Assembly: GCF_900240335.1 (NCBI RefSeq)
Contig: NZ_LT964979.1
Span: 1,984,001 to 2,048,000, forward strand
DNA length: 64,000 nt
Direction of reading: 5' to 3'
DNA from: Flavimobilis massiliensis
GTDB lineage: Bacteria > Actinomycetota > Actinomycetes > Actinomycetales > Cellulomonadaceae
The notes beneath the pieces are model-generated. The model saw nothing but the letters and a program-made list of their open reading frames with translations. It was not told the origin of the DNA and did not search any database. Position 1 is the stretch's first letter. The number at the start of each line of letters is the position of its first letter. The translations under genes and the position numbers were made by a program. Below, in pieces: positions 56,217 through 64,000 of the stretch.

Positions 56217-57491
56217 CTACGGGGACGGGAGGGTGACCTCGAGGGTTCTGATGCGGCGGTTGTCGACCTCCGCGACGCGGAGCTTCGCACCGTCGACCTC
56301 GACCTCGTCGCCCTCCTCCGCCAGGCGGCCCAGACGGTCGACGACGAACCCCGCCGCCGTCTCGTAGGGGCCGTCAGCCAGGACGACACCCGTCTCCTCC
56401 GCGAACTCCTCGATCGTCACGCCCGCGTCGAGCCGGACGACGCCGTCGTCCGCACGGACGTGCGCGGGCTCGTCCGCGTCGTACTCGTCCCGGATGTCGC
56501 CGACGAGCTCCTCGACGAGGTCCTCGAGCGTGACGATGCCGTCGGTGCCGCCGTACTCGTCCACGACGACCGCGATGTGCACGCCGTCCCGACGCATCTG
56601 CGACATCGACGGCAGCAGCCGGTTGGTGCTGGGCAGCAGCAGGATGTCGCGCGTGAGATCGCGCACGCACACGTCGCGTTCGGCGCGCAGCAGGTCTCGC
56701 ACGTGGAGGAACCCGAGGATGTCGTCGAAGTTCTCCCCAATGACGGGGTAGCGGGAATACGGCGCGTCCGCGACGACGTCGAGGGCCGCCGCCACGGTGA
56801 GGTCGGCGCTCATGAACTCGACCTCGGTGCGCGGCCGCATGACCTCGGCGAGCGACCTCGCGCCCGCGTCGAGCACGTCCCCGAGGATCCGCTTCTCGTC
56901 CGGGGCGAGCCCCTCGTGACCCGTGACGATGCCCCGCAGTTCCTCCTCGCTCATCTCGTCGCCCGACGCGTTCGGGTCGCCACCGAGCAGGCGCACGACT
57001 CCGTTCGTCGACTTCGAGAGCAGCCAGACGACGGGGCGCATGAGCCGCGCGAAGACGTCGAGCGGTGGGCCGACGGCACGCGAGAGCTTCTCGGTGTGCT
57101 GCATCGCGAGACGCTTGGGCACGAGCTCGCCGAGCACGAGCGACAGGTAGGCGATGACGAGCGTCAGGACGATGAGCGCCGTCGTCGCGGCCGAGGTCTG
57201 CGAGAGCCCGAGGTCGACGAGCAGCGGCGCGAAGTCGGGAGCGAGTGTCGAGGCGCCGTACGCCGCCGAGAGGAACCCAGCGACGGTCACGCCGATCTGC
57301 ACGGCCGCGAGGAACCGGTTGGGGTCGCGCGCGAGTCGCGCGGTGAGGGCGGCCCGGCCGCCCTCCTTCTCCATCTTGTCGATCTGCCCCTCGCGGAGCG
57401 AGACGAGCGCCAGCTCGGTCGCGGCGAATACGCCGCCGACGAGGACGAAGGCGATGACCAGCAGGACGTTGAGCACCGTGTCCTGATCCAT
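56217..57491 (-). CDS. CNNM/CBS/CorC-HlyC transporter-associated protein (hemolysin family)
   Basis: 424 residues. An N-terminal CNNM (DUF21) domain with four helices (VLLVIAFVLVGGVFAATELALV...) and the family motif LVLGELVPKR near residue 118. Then paired CBS domains (~205-330) and a C-terminal CorC/HlyC domain with VVDEYGGTDGIVTLEDLVEELVGDI. Members are linked to Mg2+ or Co2+ homeostasis. No obvious regulatory partner. Downstream end is at a family C repeat. Confidence 0.93.
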   Translation of the reverse strand: MDQDTVLNVLLVIAFVLVGGVFAATELALVSLREGQIDKMEKEGGRAALTARLARDPNRFLAAVQIGVTVAGFLSAAYGASTLAPDFAPLLVDLGLSQTSAATTALIVLTLVIAYLSLVLGELVPKRLAMQHTEKLSRAVGPPLDVFARLMRPVVWLLSKSTNGVVRLLGGDPNASGDEMSEEELRGIVTGHEGLAPDEKRILGDVLDAGARSLAEVMRPRTEVEFMSADLTVAAALDVVADAPYSRYPVIGENFDDILGFLHVRDLLRAERDVCVRDLTRDILLLPSTNRLLPSMSQMRRDGVHIAVVVDEYGGTDGIVTLEDLVEELVGDIRDEYDADEPAHVRADDGVVRLDAGVTIEEFAEETGVVLADGPYETAAGFVVDRLGRLAEEGDEVEVDGAKLRVAEVDNRRIRTLEVTLPSP

Positions 57492-57638
57492 CAGGCCGCC
57501 CTCCCGGTCATCGAGGAGAGGGGGCCCGGGGTACTACTACCAGCATCATCCATGCATGTCAGTAGAAGATGTGGGCGCGGGCATCGTCAAGGCGAACCCG
57601 TGTGACGTGGACCGGCTGCTGCGTCCCGCGGCCTGTGG

Positions 57639-58061
57639 TCAGCCGAGCATCGGGCGGAGCGCCTCGACGATCTCGAGGTCGCCGTCGAGCCACGGGACGT
57701 CGCCGAGGGTCGTCGCGTCGAGCCAGCGCAGCTCGTCGTGCTCGGTGAGCGGGACGGGCTCGGGGCTCGTGAGGACCGCGAACCACAGGCGCATCGCGTG
57801 GCGGTCGGTGACGTGCCAGCCGTCGTCGTGCGGCCCCCGTAGCTCGTCGCCGACGAGCACGGTCACCGCGAGTTCCTCCTGGAGCTCACGCACGAGCGCA
57901 GCGTGCGAGCTCTCCCCCGGTTCGACCTTGCCGCCGGGGAACTCCCACCGACCTGCGAGCCGCTCGGGCCGGACCCTGCGCGCACCGAGCACCCGCGTGG
58001 GCGCGTCGAGGTCGTCGACGATGATCGCCGCGACGACATGTGTGCGCTCCATGACCGGCAT
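57639..58061 (-). CDS. Nudix hydrolase, MutT/8-oxo-dGTP-pyrophosphatase-like
   Basis: 140 residues. Complete Nudix box at about residues 44-66 (GKVEPGE...RELQEE). WEFPGGK just before it and the EHDELRWL motif near residue 107 resemble MutT. Such enzymes hydrolyse oxidised nucleotides or other nucleoside diphosphate-X substrates. ATG at 58061 is used; an in-frame ATG three codons later is equally possible. The LuxR gene lies immediately upstream (15 bases) on the same strand. Confidence 0.9.
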   Translation of the reverse strand: MPVMERTHVVAAIIVDDLDAPTRVLGARRVRPERLAGRWEFPGGKVEPGESSHAALVRELQEELAVTVLVGDELRGPHDDGWHVTDRHAMRLWFAVLTSPEPVPLTEHDELRWLDATTLGDVPWLDGDLEIVEALRPMLG

Positions 58062-58076
58062 TCTGCCAGTCCATGG

Positions 58077-58307
58077 TCAACCGTCCTCGCGGAGGCCCAG
58101 CCTGCGGGCATGGACGACGGCCTCGGCGCGCGTCGAGATGCCGAGCTTGCGGTAGACGCTGCGCACCTGGGTCTTCACCGTGTTGCGGCTGACGAAGAGC
58201 TCGCGCGCGACATCGTCGAGCGTGACGTCATCGCTGAGGTGCGCCAGGACGACGAGCTCGCGGCGCGTGAGCGGCGCGCGGTCCTCGGTGGTGCCGGTGG
58301 TCTGCAT
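58077..58307 (-). CDS. Small LuxR-type helix-turn-helix protein
   Basis: 76 residues. Residues ~12-70 are a LuxR/GerE DNA-binding domain (LTRRELVVLAHLSDDVTLDDVARELFVSRNTVKTQVRSVYRKLGISTRAEAV). There is no receiver or sensor domain, so activity would depend on dimerisation or a partner. A strong AGGAGGAG precedes the ATG at 58307. It may control the downstream Nudix gene or the divergent ABC exporter. Confidence 0.87.
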   Translation of the reverse strand: MQTTGTTEDRAPLTRRELVVLAHLSDDVTLDDVARELFVSRNTVKTQVRSVYRKLGISTRAEAVVHARRLGLREDG

Positions 58308-58634
58308 GGTTCTCCTCCTGCGTCGCGGCGGGTCGATCCGCCGTTCATCCGATGAGAGGGAGACGACATCCGGTCATGACGCGACTCTGGGCGACGAACT
58401 GCTTTCACCCGCGTCGCTGGTGTCGTGAGCCAGGCCATGTCCGCGTCTGCGCAGGTCAGGACGACGCAAAGCACGCCCAGACTCCGATGTGAGCTGCATC
58501 ATACTCGGGCGCGCGGCGTGGGACACGTCCAGCAGAACCCCCATGTCACCCGTGACGCCGCTACCCTCCGTAGTGGCGCCGGACACACCGGTCGACCAGC
58601 GACCCGGCGGCCCCGGGCCCATCACAGGGGGATC
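58308..58634. other. Intergenic region between LuxR and ABC exporter genes
   Basis: 327 bases between two divergent genes. I find no convincing coding frame or repeat copy. A CATACT near 58499 could be a -10 for the ABC operon, but no matching -35 stands out. Some A+T-richer patches (around 58345-58370) fit a regulatory region. Confidence 0.4.
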
Positions 58635-59723
58635 ATGACGACGACGTTGGACGGCGCCTCTCCGGGCGACCTCGCGATCGTGACGCGCGGACTACGCAAG
58701 ACGTACCGCAGCGTCACCGGACGACGCTCCGTCGCCGTCCAGGGCCTCGACCTCGACGTCCCGCGCGGGGGCGTCCACGGGTTCCTCGGCCCCAACGGCT
58801 CGGGCAAGACGACGTCGATCCGCATGCTCCTCGGGCTCATCCATGCCGACGCGGGCACGATGAACGTCCTCGGCCACGAGATCCCCCGCCAGTTGCCGGC
58901 CGTCATCAAGCGCGTCGGCGCGATCGTCGAGCAGCCGAAGTTCTTCCCGACGATCTCCGCACGCCGCAACCTCGAGATCCTCGCGAAGGGCATCGGAGCG
59001 CCCGAGCGCGCCGTCGCCCAGGTGCTCGAGGACGTCGGCCTCACGGACCGCGGCAAGGACCTCTTCAAGACGTACTCGCTCGGCATGAAGCAGCGCCTCG
59101 CGATCGCCGCGACGCTCCTCAAGGACCCGGACCTGCTGATCTTCGACGAGCCGACGAACGGGCTCGACCCCGCGGGCATCCACGAGATCCGCGAGACCAT
59201 GCGATCGCTTGGCGCGTCGGGCAAGACGGTGCTCGTCTCGAGTCACATCCTCAGCGAGGTCGAGCACGTCGCCGACACCGTGACGATCATCGGCCGTGGC
59301 CGCACGCTCGCGCAGGGCCGCGTCAAGGACCTCCTCGACGCGCAGGCGACGACGACGGTCCGCGTCGGCGTCGCCGACCCGGACGGTGCGGAGCGCGTCC
59401 TGCGCGAGGGCGGGATGACCGTCGTGCGTGACGGCGCCCTCCTCAACGTCACCGGGGTGGACGACCCGGCAGAGATCACGCGTCGGCTCGCGCACCACGA
59501 GCACTACGTGTCCGAGCTCGTCGCGCAGCGCGCGGGTCTCGAGGCGTTCTTCCTCGAGCTCACCGCGGGCGAGGGCCCTGGCACCACGGCTGGCGTGCCA
59601 CTTCCGTCCCACGCGGCTGGCCACCACGCCGCGTCGCCGACACACGGAGCGCCGCAACCGCCCCAGGGCCCGCCCACGAACCCCTACGGCCGACCGACGA
59701 GCACCGAGGGAGGGGAGGCGTGA
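58635..59723 (+). CDS. ABC exporter ATP-binding protein with extended C-terminus
   Basis: 362 residues. Walker A GPNGSGKTT near residue 54, signature YSLGMKQRLAIAATLL near 152, and Walker B LLIFDEPTNGLDPAG. After the ATPase core a DUF4162-like segment (VRVGVADPDGAERVLREGGMTVV...) and a His/Pro-rich tail (~45 residues) follow. AGGGGGAT precedes the ATG at 58635. The stop overlaps the permease ATG by one base (TGATG). Confidence 0.93.
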   Translation: MTTTLDGASPGDLAIVTRGLRKTYRSVTGRRSVAVQGLDLDVPRGGVHGFLGPNGSGKTTSIRMLLGLIHADAGTMNVLGHEIPRQLPAVIKRVGAIVEQPKFFPTISARRNLEILAKGIGAPERAVAQVLEDVGLTDRGKDLFKTYSLGMKQRLAIAATLLKDPDLLIFDEPTNGLDPAGIHEIRETMRSLGASGKTVLVSSHILSEVEHVADTVTIIGRGRTLAQGRVKDLLDAQATTTVRVGVADPDGAERVLREGGMTVVRDGALLNVTGVDDPAEITRRLAHHEHYVSELVAQRAGLEAFFLELTAGEGPGTTAGVPLPSHAAGHHAASPTHGAPQPPQGPPTNPYGRPTSTEGGEA

Positions 59724-60715
59724 TGCGACTCATCGCTGCAGAGCTTCTTCGTGCCCGGTCGCGCCGTGCGACGTGGATCATCCTCAGCGGGCTCGTCGGC
59801 CTGTGCTTGTTCTTCCTCGGCGGCAACTTCGTCTCGACGTCGATGCCGAGCGATCAAGAGCTCGCGGAGCAACGCGTGTACTTCGAGCGGGACCTCGCTG
59901 ACTGGAAGCTCAACCACCAGCAGTACTACGACAGCTGCGTCAGCGACGCTGCGGCCAACGAGCAGTCCCCGGTGGACTGGGGCTGCGAGGGCTACCTCGA
60001 GGAACCGACGTTCGAGAACTACACCTGGTCTCCTGACGGCTTCGCCGAGCGCGTCACCCGCGAGACGACAGGGCTGCTCATCCTTGCCGCAGCGCTCATG
60101 TTCCTTCTCGGGGCTTCGCTCACCGCCGCCGAGCACGCGACCGGGTCTCTCGGCAACTGGCTGACGTTCGAGCCGCGTCGGTCCCGCGTGTTCTTCTCCA
60201 AGCTCGCCGCGCCCGCCGTCGTCGCGGTGTGCGCCGCGGCACTCGTCACGGCGCTCGGTGTCCTCGGCACTGCCGCGTGGACCGAGCTGCGGGGCATCCC
60301 CTCGCCCGAACCGCTCGACACGGGCAAGCTCGTCGGGGCGATCCTGCGCACGTCGGGGGTCGTCGTCGCCGCGGCTGTGCTCGGGGCCGCGCTCGGCTCG
60401 CTCCTGCGGCACACGGCTGCGGTCATCGGCGTCGTCGCGGGGTACTTCGTCGTCGTCGAAATGGTGTTCCGGGGCATGTTCTGGGAGTCGGCGCTGCACG
60501 GTTGGTTCGTCTCGACGCGGCTGCTCGCGATCACCGAGGGCAAGACCTCGTACTTCGTCAACGTCTGCGCGTGGAACCAGGACGAGCTGTACCGCGAGTG
60601 CACGCAGGTCGAGAAGTTCATCACGGCGGCTGACGCGACGCTCTACCTCGGCTCGATCGGGCTCGTGCTCGTCGTCGTGTCGTGGCTCGCGTTCCGGCGG
60701 CGCGACGTGCACTGA
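59723..60715 (+). CDS. ABC-2 type exporter permease
   Basis: 330 residues with six hydrophobic segments. A large extracytoplasmic loop follows the first helix (~45-115; VYFERDLADWKLNHQQYYDSC) with Cys and aromatic residues, and another follows later (~240-295; INVCAWNQDELYRECTQVE). Membrane partner of the preceding ATPase. AGGGAGGGGAGG lies directly before the ATG at 59723. Substrate unknown. Confidence 0.88.
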   Translation: MRLIAAELLRARSRRATWIILSGLVGLCLFFLGGNFVSTSMPSDQELAEQRVYFERDLADWKLNHQQYYDSCVSDAAANEQSPVDWGCEGYLEEPTFENYTWSPDGFAERVTRETTGLLILAAALMFLLGASLTAAEHATGSLGNWLTFEPRRSRVFFSKLAAPAVVAVCAAALVTALGVLGTAAWTELRGIPSPEPLDTGKLVGAILRTSGVVVAAAVLGAALGSLLRHTAAVIGVVAGYFVVVEMVFRGMFWESALHGWFVSTRLLAITEGKTSYFVNVCAWNQDELYRECTQVEKFITAADATLYLGSIGLVLVVVSWLAFRRRDVH

Positions 60716-60755
60716 CGCTCGGTCGACGCCGTCCGCTCCCGGGGCGTTGAAGGGG

Positions 60756-60789
60756 CGGGCGGGTCCTCCATCACGGGAGGGCCCGCCCG
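60756..60789. terminator. Hairpin between convergent permease and aminotransferase genes
   Basis: CGGGCGGGTCCTCC (60756-60769) and GGGAGGGCCCGCCCG (60775-60789) form a 13- to 14-bp stem with one mismatch around ATCAC. It lies 41 bases after the permease stop and 12 bases from the aminotransferase stop, so it can serve both directions. Confidence 0.75.
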
Positions 60790-60800
60790 TCGTCGTTCCG

Positions 60801-61988
60801 TCATCGTCCGGACGACGCGAGGGTCTTCTGCCACGCGACAATGCGGTCGACGGCGGTCGTGATCGTCGCGGGTTCCTGGGCGAACGACAGCCGCACCCAC
60901 CGGTGCCCGTCGACGGGGTCGAAGTCAGTCCCGGGAGTGAGGGCGACGCCTGCCTCGTCGAGGAGCCGCGCGCACCAGTCCCGCGAGTCGAGGCCTGACG
61001 CGGAGATGTCGGCGTAGAGGTAGAAGGCGCCGTCGGCCGGGGCCACGTCGTGCCAGCCGAGCTCGTCGAGCCGTGCGAGCAGCACCGCGCGCGAGCGTCC
61101 GTACTGCTCGGCGTCGCGAGCCGCGGCGGCGTAGCCGTCGGGCTCGAGCGCGGCGACGGCCGCGTGCTGCGCGAGCGCGGGCGGGCAGAGCGCGACGTTG
61201 CCCGCGAGCGCGTCGACGGGGGCGAGGAGGTCCTCGGGCAGGACGAGCCAGCCGAGCCGCCACCCGGTCATCGCCCAGTACTTCGAGAACGACGAGACAA
61301 CGACGGCGCCCGTGCCAAGGTGGTGGGCCGCGGTCGCGCCGGGCCACCGGGACGGGTCGTGGACGATGCCGTGGTAGATCTCGTCGCTCACGAGGCGGAC
61401 GTCGTGCGCGGCGCACCACGCGGCGAGCTCGGCGAGCCGGGTCGCGTCGATCATCGTGCCGGTGGGGTTAGCGGGGCTCGCGAGGACGAGCCCCGCGAGC
61501 GGGGCGTCGGCGTGCGCGGCGTCGAGCATCGCGGGGGTCGGGGCGTAGCCGACGTCGGCGCCGGCGGCGAGCTCGACGACCTCGCAGCCGAGCGACGCGA
61601 GGATGTTGCGGTAGGCGGGGTACCCGGGGCGGACGAGCGCGACGCGGTCGCCGACGTCGAACGCCGCGAGGAACGCGAGCATGAACCCGCCCGACGATCC
61701 CGTCGTCACCGCGATGCGGGTTGGGTCGACGTCGATCCCGTACCAGCGCTCGTAGTGCGCGGCGAGGGCCGCGCGCAGCGGCGGCGCGCCGAGCGCCTCG
61801 GTGTAGCCGAGGCTGCGCCCGTCGAGGAAGTCGCGGGCGCGCTCGCGCACGGCGTCCGACGCGCCCGTGACGGGCTCGCCCGCGCACAGGTTGATGACGT
61901 CCTGACCGGCGGCGCGGCGCGCGTTGGCGGCCGCGATGATCTCCATGACGGCGAACGGCGGGACGGCGGAGCGCTGCGAGACCTTCAT
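60801..61988 (-). CDS. Class I/II PLP-dependent aminotransferase
   Basis: 395 residues. Fold-type I landmarks: GEPVTGASD near residue 37, TTGSSGGFMLAFLAAFD near 93, SPANPTGTMID near 169, DEIYHGIV near 207 and the PLP lysine in SSFSKYWAMTGWRLGW (Lys236), then the Arg in VRLSFAQE. Transfers amino groups between an amino acid and a 2-oxo acid; the substrate is not evident from sequence. Single gene convergent with the ABC exporter. Confidence 0.93.
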   Translation of the reverse strand: MKVSQRSAVPPFAVMEIIAAANARRAAGQDVINLCAGEPVTGASDAVRERARDFLDGRSLGYTEALGAPPLRAALAAHYERWYGIDVDPTRIAVTTGSSGGFMLAFLAAFDVGDRVALVRPGYPAYRNILASLGCEVVELAAGADVGYAPTPAMLDAAHADAPLAGLVLASPANPTGTMIDATRLAELAAWCAAHDVRLVSDEIYHGIVHDPSRWPGATAAHHLGTGAVVVSSFSKYWAMTGWRLGWLVLPEDLLAPVDALAGNVALCPPALAQHAAVAALEPDGYAAAARDAEQYGRSRAVLLARLDELGWHDVAPADGAFYLYADISASGLDSRDWCARLLDEAGVALTPGTDFDPVDGHRWVRLSFAQEPATITTAVDRIVAWQKTLASSGR

Positions 61989-62045
61989 ACGGTCATCCTG
62001 CCGGACGAGCCGGGCCGACGGAGCGGTCCTCGAGCGTGGGTCGGG

Positions 62046-62549
62046 TCAGGCCCGGGCGCTGTGGAGGGCACGCAGGTGCGCGACGATCCCGTCGGCCGCC
62101 GCCTCGACCTCGTCGAGGCACGTCTCGAAGTCCTCGGGCCCGCCGTACCAGGGATCGGCGACGTCGAGGACGCGCTCGTCCCCGTCGACGACGGCTGGCG
62201 CCTCCGGGTCGAACGACCGGAACATCACGACCCGCTCGTCACCGGGGGGCAGCATGGACCGCAGAACCAGCGCGTGGTGCTGCGTCATCGCGAGGACGAG
62301 GTCACGGTCGCGCAGCTCGTCGGCACGGACGCGTCGGGCACGGTGGGGTCCGACGTGGTACCCGCGCGCCTCGAGCGCCGTCCGTGCCCGACGGTCGACG
62401 GGCCGGCCGTGCTCCTCGTCGGAGATGCCCGTCGAGTCGAGCGTCACGCGGTCCCCGAGGCCCGCGGCCTCGACCCGGTGCCGCAGCACGATCTCTGCCA
62501 TGGGTGACCGGCAGATGTTGCCCGTGCACACCGTCATGACCCTGAGCAT
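62046..62549 (-). CDS. Low-molecular-weight protein tyrosine phosphatase
   Basis: 167 residues. The catalytic P-loop CTGNICRSP lies at residues 8-16 and the acid DPWYGG near residue 138. Dephosphorylates phosphotyrosine in proteins or acts on other phosphomonoesters, as for PtpA of mycobacteria. AAGGAGG precedes the ATG at 62549. Stand-alone gene. Confidence 0.93.
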   Translation of the reverse strand: MLRVMTVCTGNICRSPMAEIVLRHRVEAAGLGDRVTLDSTGISDEEHGRPVDRRARTALEARGYHVGPHRARRVRADELRDRDLVLAMTQHHALVLRSMLPPGDERVVMFRSFDPEAPAVVDGDERVLDVADPWYGGPEDFETCLDEVEAAADGIVAHLRALHSARA

Positions 62550-62669
62550 GAGTCCTCCTTCGTCGGTTCCATCCTGCCCCTCCTGGGGGCCGCGCGGGAA
62601 ATAACGGTGCGCCGCGCGGCGGGGCGCGCGTAGCGTCGGGGACACCGACGAAAGGAGGTGATCCGCGAG

Positions 62670-62708
62670 ATGAAGATCGAGTGGACTCTCGAGGTGGTCG
62701 CCGGCTGA
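62670..62708 (+). CDS. 12-residue ORF behind an extreme Shine-Dalgarno sequence
   Basis: ATG at 62670 opens MKIEWTLEVVAG followed by TGA. The 15 bases GAAAGGAGGTGATCC (62650-62664) are exactly complementary to the 3' end of bacterial 16S rRNA, far beyond the 5-7 bases usual for a ribosome site. A strong hairpin follows at 62748. A -10-like TAGCGT lies near 62632. No protein gene follows on this strand until 63850, so the transcript is short. It may encode a regulatory peptide or the RNA itself may act on ribosomes. Reality as a translated gene is not proven. Confidence 0.45.
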   Translation: MKIEWTLEVVAG

Positions 62709-62747
62709 CGCCCGGCTCACCCGGTCGCCGGCACGGGGCGACCACCG

Positions 62748-62799
62748 GGGCCCGTGAGGGTGCGGTTGTCCGCCGCACGCGCTAGCACCTCACGGGCCC
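62748..62799. terminator. Branched hairpin following the 12-codon ORF and the LysR gene
   Basis: GGGCCCGTGAGG (62748-62759) and CCTCACGGGCCC (62788-62799) are perfect 12-bp arms. Inside them GTGCGG and CCGCAC (62760-62778) form a second stem. It is placed to end both the short plus-strand transcript and the minus-strand LysR transcript. Confidence 0.7.
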
Positions 62800-62836
62800 T
62801 TCTCGTGCCCGGGGTGAGGGTCGATCCCGGGTCACG

Positions 62837-63742
62837 TCACCCGAGGCCGAGGCGGGCGGCCGCGTCGACGACGGCCTCGAGCACCGTCGCGACGGCGGGG
62901 CCGGGCTCGTGCCTGGTCTGGCGGTGGCGCGCGACGATGCGTCGCGACCCGAGCCCGGGCATTGTCACGACCTCGACGCCGTCGGGCACGCCTGCGCGCA
63001 GGGCGAGCGCGGGGAGAAGAGCAACGCCCTCGCCGGCTGCGACGAGGGCGAGCGCGACGCCGAAGTCGTAGAAGGAGTGGCGCACGACGGGTTCGACACC
63101 GATCTCCGCGCCGAGGCGCCCAAGCGCGCGCGCCGCCGCCGTGCCTGGGTCCGGCCCGACCCAGCGGACACCATCGAGCTCGTGGAGCGAGGACGGCGTC
63201 GGCATCGACGTGGGGATCGCGAGCCACCACGGCTCGTCGAGCACGGGCAGGTCGCGGTGACCGCGTCCAGCGTTGGGCTTCGTGTGCTCGTCGCGCTCGT
63301 GGAGGACGACGTCGACCTCGCCGGCGCGCAGCGCGCGCACGCCGTCGGCGTACTCCATGTCCTTGATGACGACGTCGACGCCGGGGTGCTCGTCCTTGAG
63401 TGCGACGAGCGCGGGGACGAGCACCGAGACGGTGACGGTCTGGAACGACGCGACGGTCACCGTTCCGGCGACGTCGTCGCCGAGCGTCGCGAGCTCCTTG
63501 CGCGCCGAGACGAGCTCGGCCTCGATGCGCTCGGCGGCCTCGGCGAGCACGCGCCCGGCGGGCGTGAGGGTGACGCCGCGCGGCCCACGGTCGAGGACCG
63601 TCACCCCTTCCTCCATCTCAAGCCGCTGGATCTGCTGCGACACCGCCGACGGCGTGACGTGCAGCAGATCTGCTGCCGCCAGGACTCCTCCAGCCCTGTG
63701 GACCGCCAAGAGGAAGGAAAGCCTGCGTGCATCCGTTGCCAT
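62837..63742 (-). CDS. LysR-family transcriptional regulator
   Basis: 301 residues. N-terminal winged HTH (LSFLLAVHRAGGVLAAADLLHVTPSAVSQQIQRLEMEEGVTVLDR, residues 9-53) and a periplasmic-binding-like effector domain (~90-300; TVTVASFQTVTVSVLVPALVAL). The HTH resembles the LysR group that controls exporters or amino-acid genes. It is divergent from a 48-residue protein, and the intervening 107 bases hold two palindromes and direct TGCTAAA repeats, so the small protein or a gene beyond the window is the probable target. Confidence 0.92.
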   Translation of the reverse strand: MATDARRLSFLLAVHRAGGVLAAADLLHVTPSAVSQQIQRLEMEEGVTVLDRGPRGVTLTPAGRVLAEAAERIEAELVSARKELATLGDDVAGTVTVASFQTVTVSVLVPALVALKDEHPGVDVVIKDMEYADGVRALRAGEVDVVLHERDEHTKPNAGRGHRDLPVLDEPWWLAIPTSMPTPSSLHELDGVRWVGPDPGTAAARALGRLGAEIGVEPVVRHSFYDFGVALALVAAGEGVALLPALALRAGVPDGVEVVTMPGLGSRRIVARHRQTRHEPGPAVATVLEAVVDAAARLGLG

Positions 63743-63743
63743 G

Positions 63744-63782
63744 TAGCAATGCTAAACCCTGGGTCCACAACAATTCAATTGT
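63744..63782. promoter_or_regulatory. LysR divergent control region with two palindromes
   Basis: TAGCA-A-TGCTA (63744-63754) next to the LysR start codon, and ACAATT-C-AATTGT (63770-63782). TGCTAAA occurs at 63750 and 63782. This A+T-richer patch contrasts with the high-G+C surroundings and fits the autoregulatory and activation sites usual for LysR proteins. Confidence 0.6.
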
Positions 63783-63849
63783 GCTAAAGCAAGATCCGCA
63801 CCATCATTGAGGTATCAGCACGACCCCGAACCCCAGGAAGGTGAGAGAG

Positions 63850-63996
63850 ATGTCCTCCGTCCAGCAGCCCGTCGCCAAGGTCGTCCGGTGGCTCAAGCGT
63901 CACGCGGTCCCCGCGATCCCGACGCCCCAGGGTGAGCTCCGGATGAAGATGGACCTCCACCGGGTGCCCGACCAGTCCCCGATGATCCTCCGCTGA
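63850..63996 (+). CDS. 48-residue hypothetical protein divergent from LysR
   Basis: Starts MSSVQQPVAKVVRWLKRHAVPAIPTP and ends VPDQSPMILR. AGGAAGG lies ~8 nt upstream of the ATG. The first half is basic and could form an amphipathic helix; no known motif. Complete within the window (stop at 63994-63996). It may be the first gene of a LysR-controlled operon that continues beyond the edge. Confidence 0.55.
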   Translation: MSSVQQPVAKVVRWLKRHAVPAIPTPQGELRMKMDLHRVPDQSPMILR

Positions 63997-64000
63997 GACC

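Noticed and set aside
62650..62799. Classical amino-acid attenuator (leader peptide plus terminator)
   Set aside because: There is only one Trp codon, no run of a regulated amino acid and no biosynthetic gene downstream on the same strand.

Overview
The window is 64 kb of very G+C-rich DNA, with G or C at most third codon positions. It looks like an actinobacterial chromosome, most likely order Micrococcales (Cellulomonadaceae or a relative). Support for this includes an HrpA helicase with an actinobacterial C-terminal extension, DUF2510 and secreted DUF1524 proteins, GTG/TTG starts, ATGA/GTGA-coupled operons and apparently leaderless promoters. The order is an inference. No rRNA, tRNA, integrase, transposase, CRISPR array or phage genes were seen. 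The gene content is mostly housekeeping, transport and regulation.

Layout. 1-2.3 kb: VIT-type transporter (cut by the window edge), a small membrane protein behind a 24-residue leader ORF, and a secreted HNH nuclease. 2.5-7.9 kb: peptide/nickel ABC operon (lipoprotein, two permeases, fused double ATPase) with a strong hairpin after the binding-protein gene. 8.1-11.9 kb: YtcJ-type amidohydrolase, membrane protein, DEDDh exonuclease, VanY-type peptidase. 12-19.7 kb (minus strand): sbcD-sbcC-P-loop operon, NYN/OST-HTH protein between two perfect 49-bp repeats, YbaK deacylase, membrane protein, SanA/YdcF protein. 19.8-25.8 kb: lipoprotein, hrpA with palindromic repeats inserted in frame, small coupled ORF plus lipoprotein. 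25.8-33.6 kb: regulators (GntR, MerR, two-component system), an EVE-DUF3883 protein, a decayed S9 peptidase and an FtsX-type ABC exporter. 33.9-39.5 kb: amino-acid permease, tdk, AAC(3), and a nagB / decayed ROK kinase / NagC-type repressor cluster. 39.6-43.8 kb: PH-domain protein, then an SAM-I riboswitch controlling metF-metE. 43.8-53.7 kb: DUF2510 protein, peptidase E, FNT channel, isomerase/epimerase, ABC exporter, zinc-ribbon SDR-like protein, HMA metallochaperone-like protein. 53.8-64 kb: rlmC, AbiEi/DUF559 protein, CNNM-CBS-CorC protein, Nudix, LuxR, ABC exporter, aminotransferase, LMW tyrosine phosphatase, a 12-codon ORF with an extreme Shine-Dalgarno, LysR and a divergent 48-residue protein.

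The most unusual property is a set of at least five families of short palindromic or dyad repeats, here named A-E. A has 7 copies, B 5, C 3, D 2 and E 3. They sit mostly at gene 3' ends, and several supply the stop codon and last residues of the adjoining protein. Family E is also inserted twice, in frame, inside hrpA, which recalls the protein-coding palindromic elements of Rickettsia.

One assembly problem must be kept apart from biology. Positions 43790-43842 hold an N, a 19/20 match to the Nextera read-1 transposase adapter and a 19-base poly-C run, so the metE/DUF2510 junction is probably an artefact. A second N at 4193 lies beside the 18-bp hairpin.
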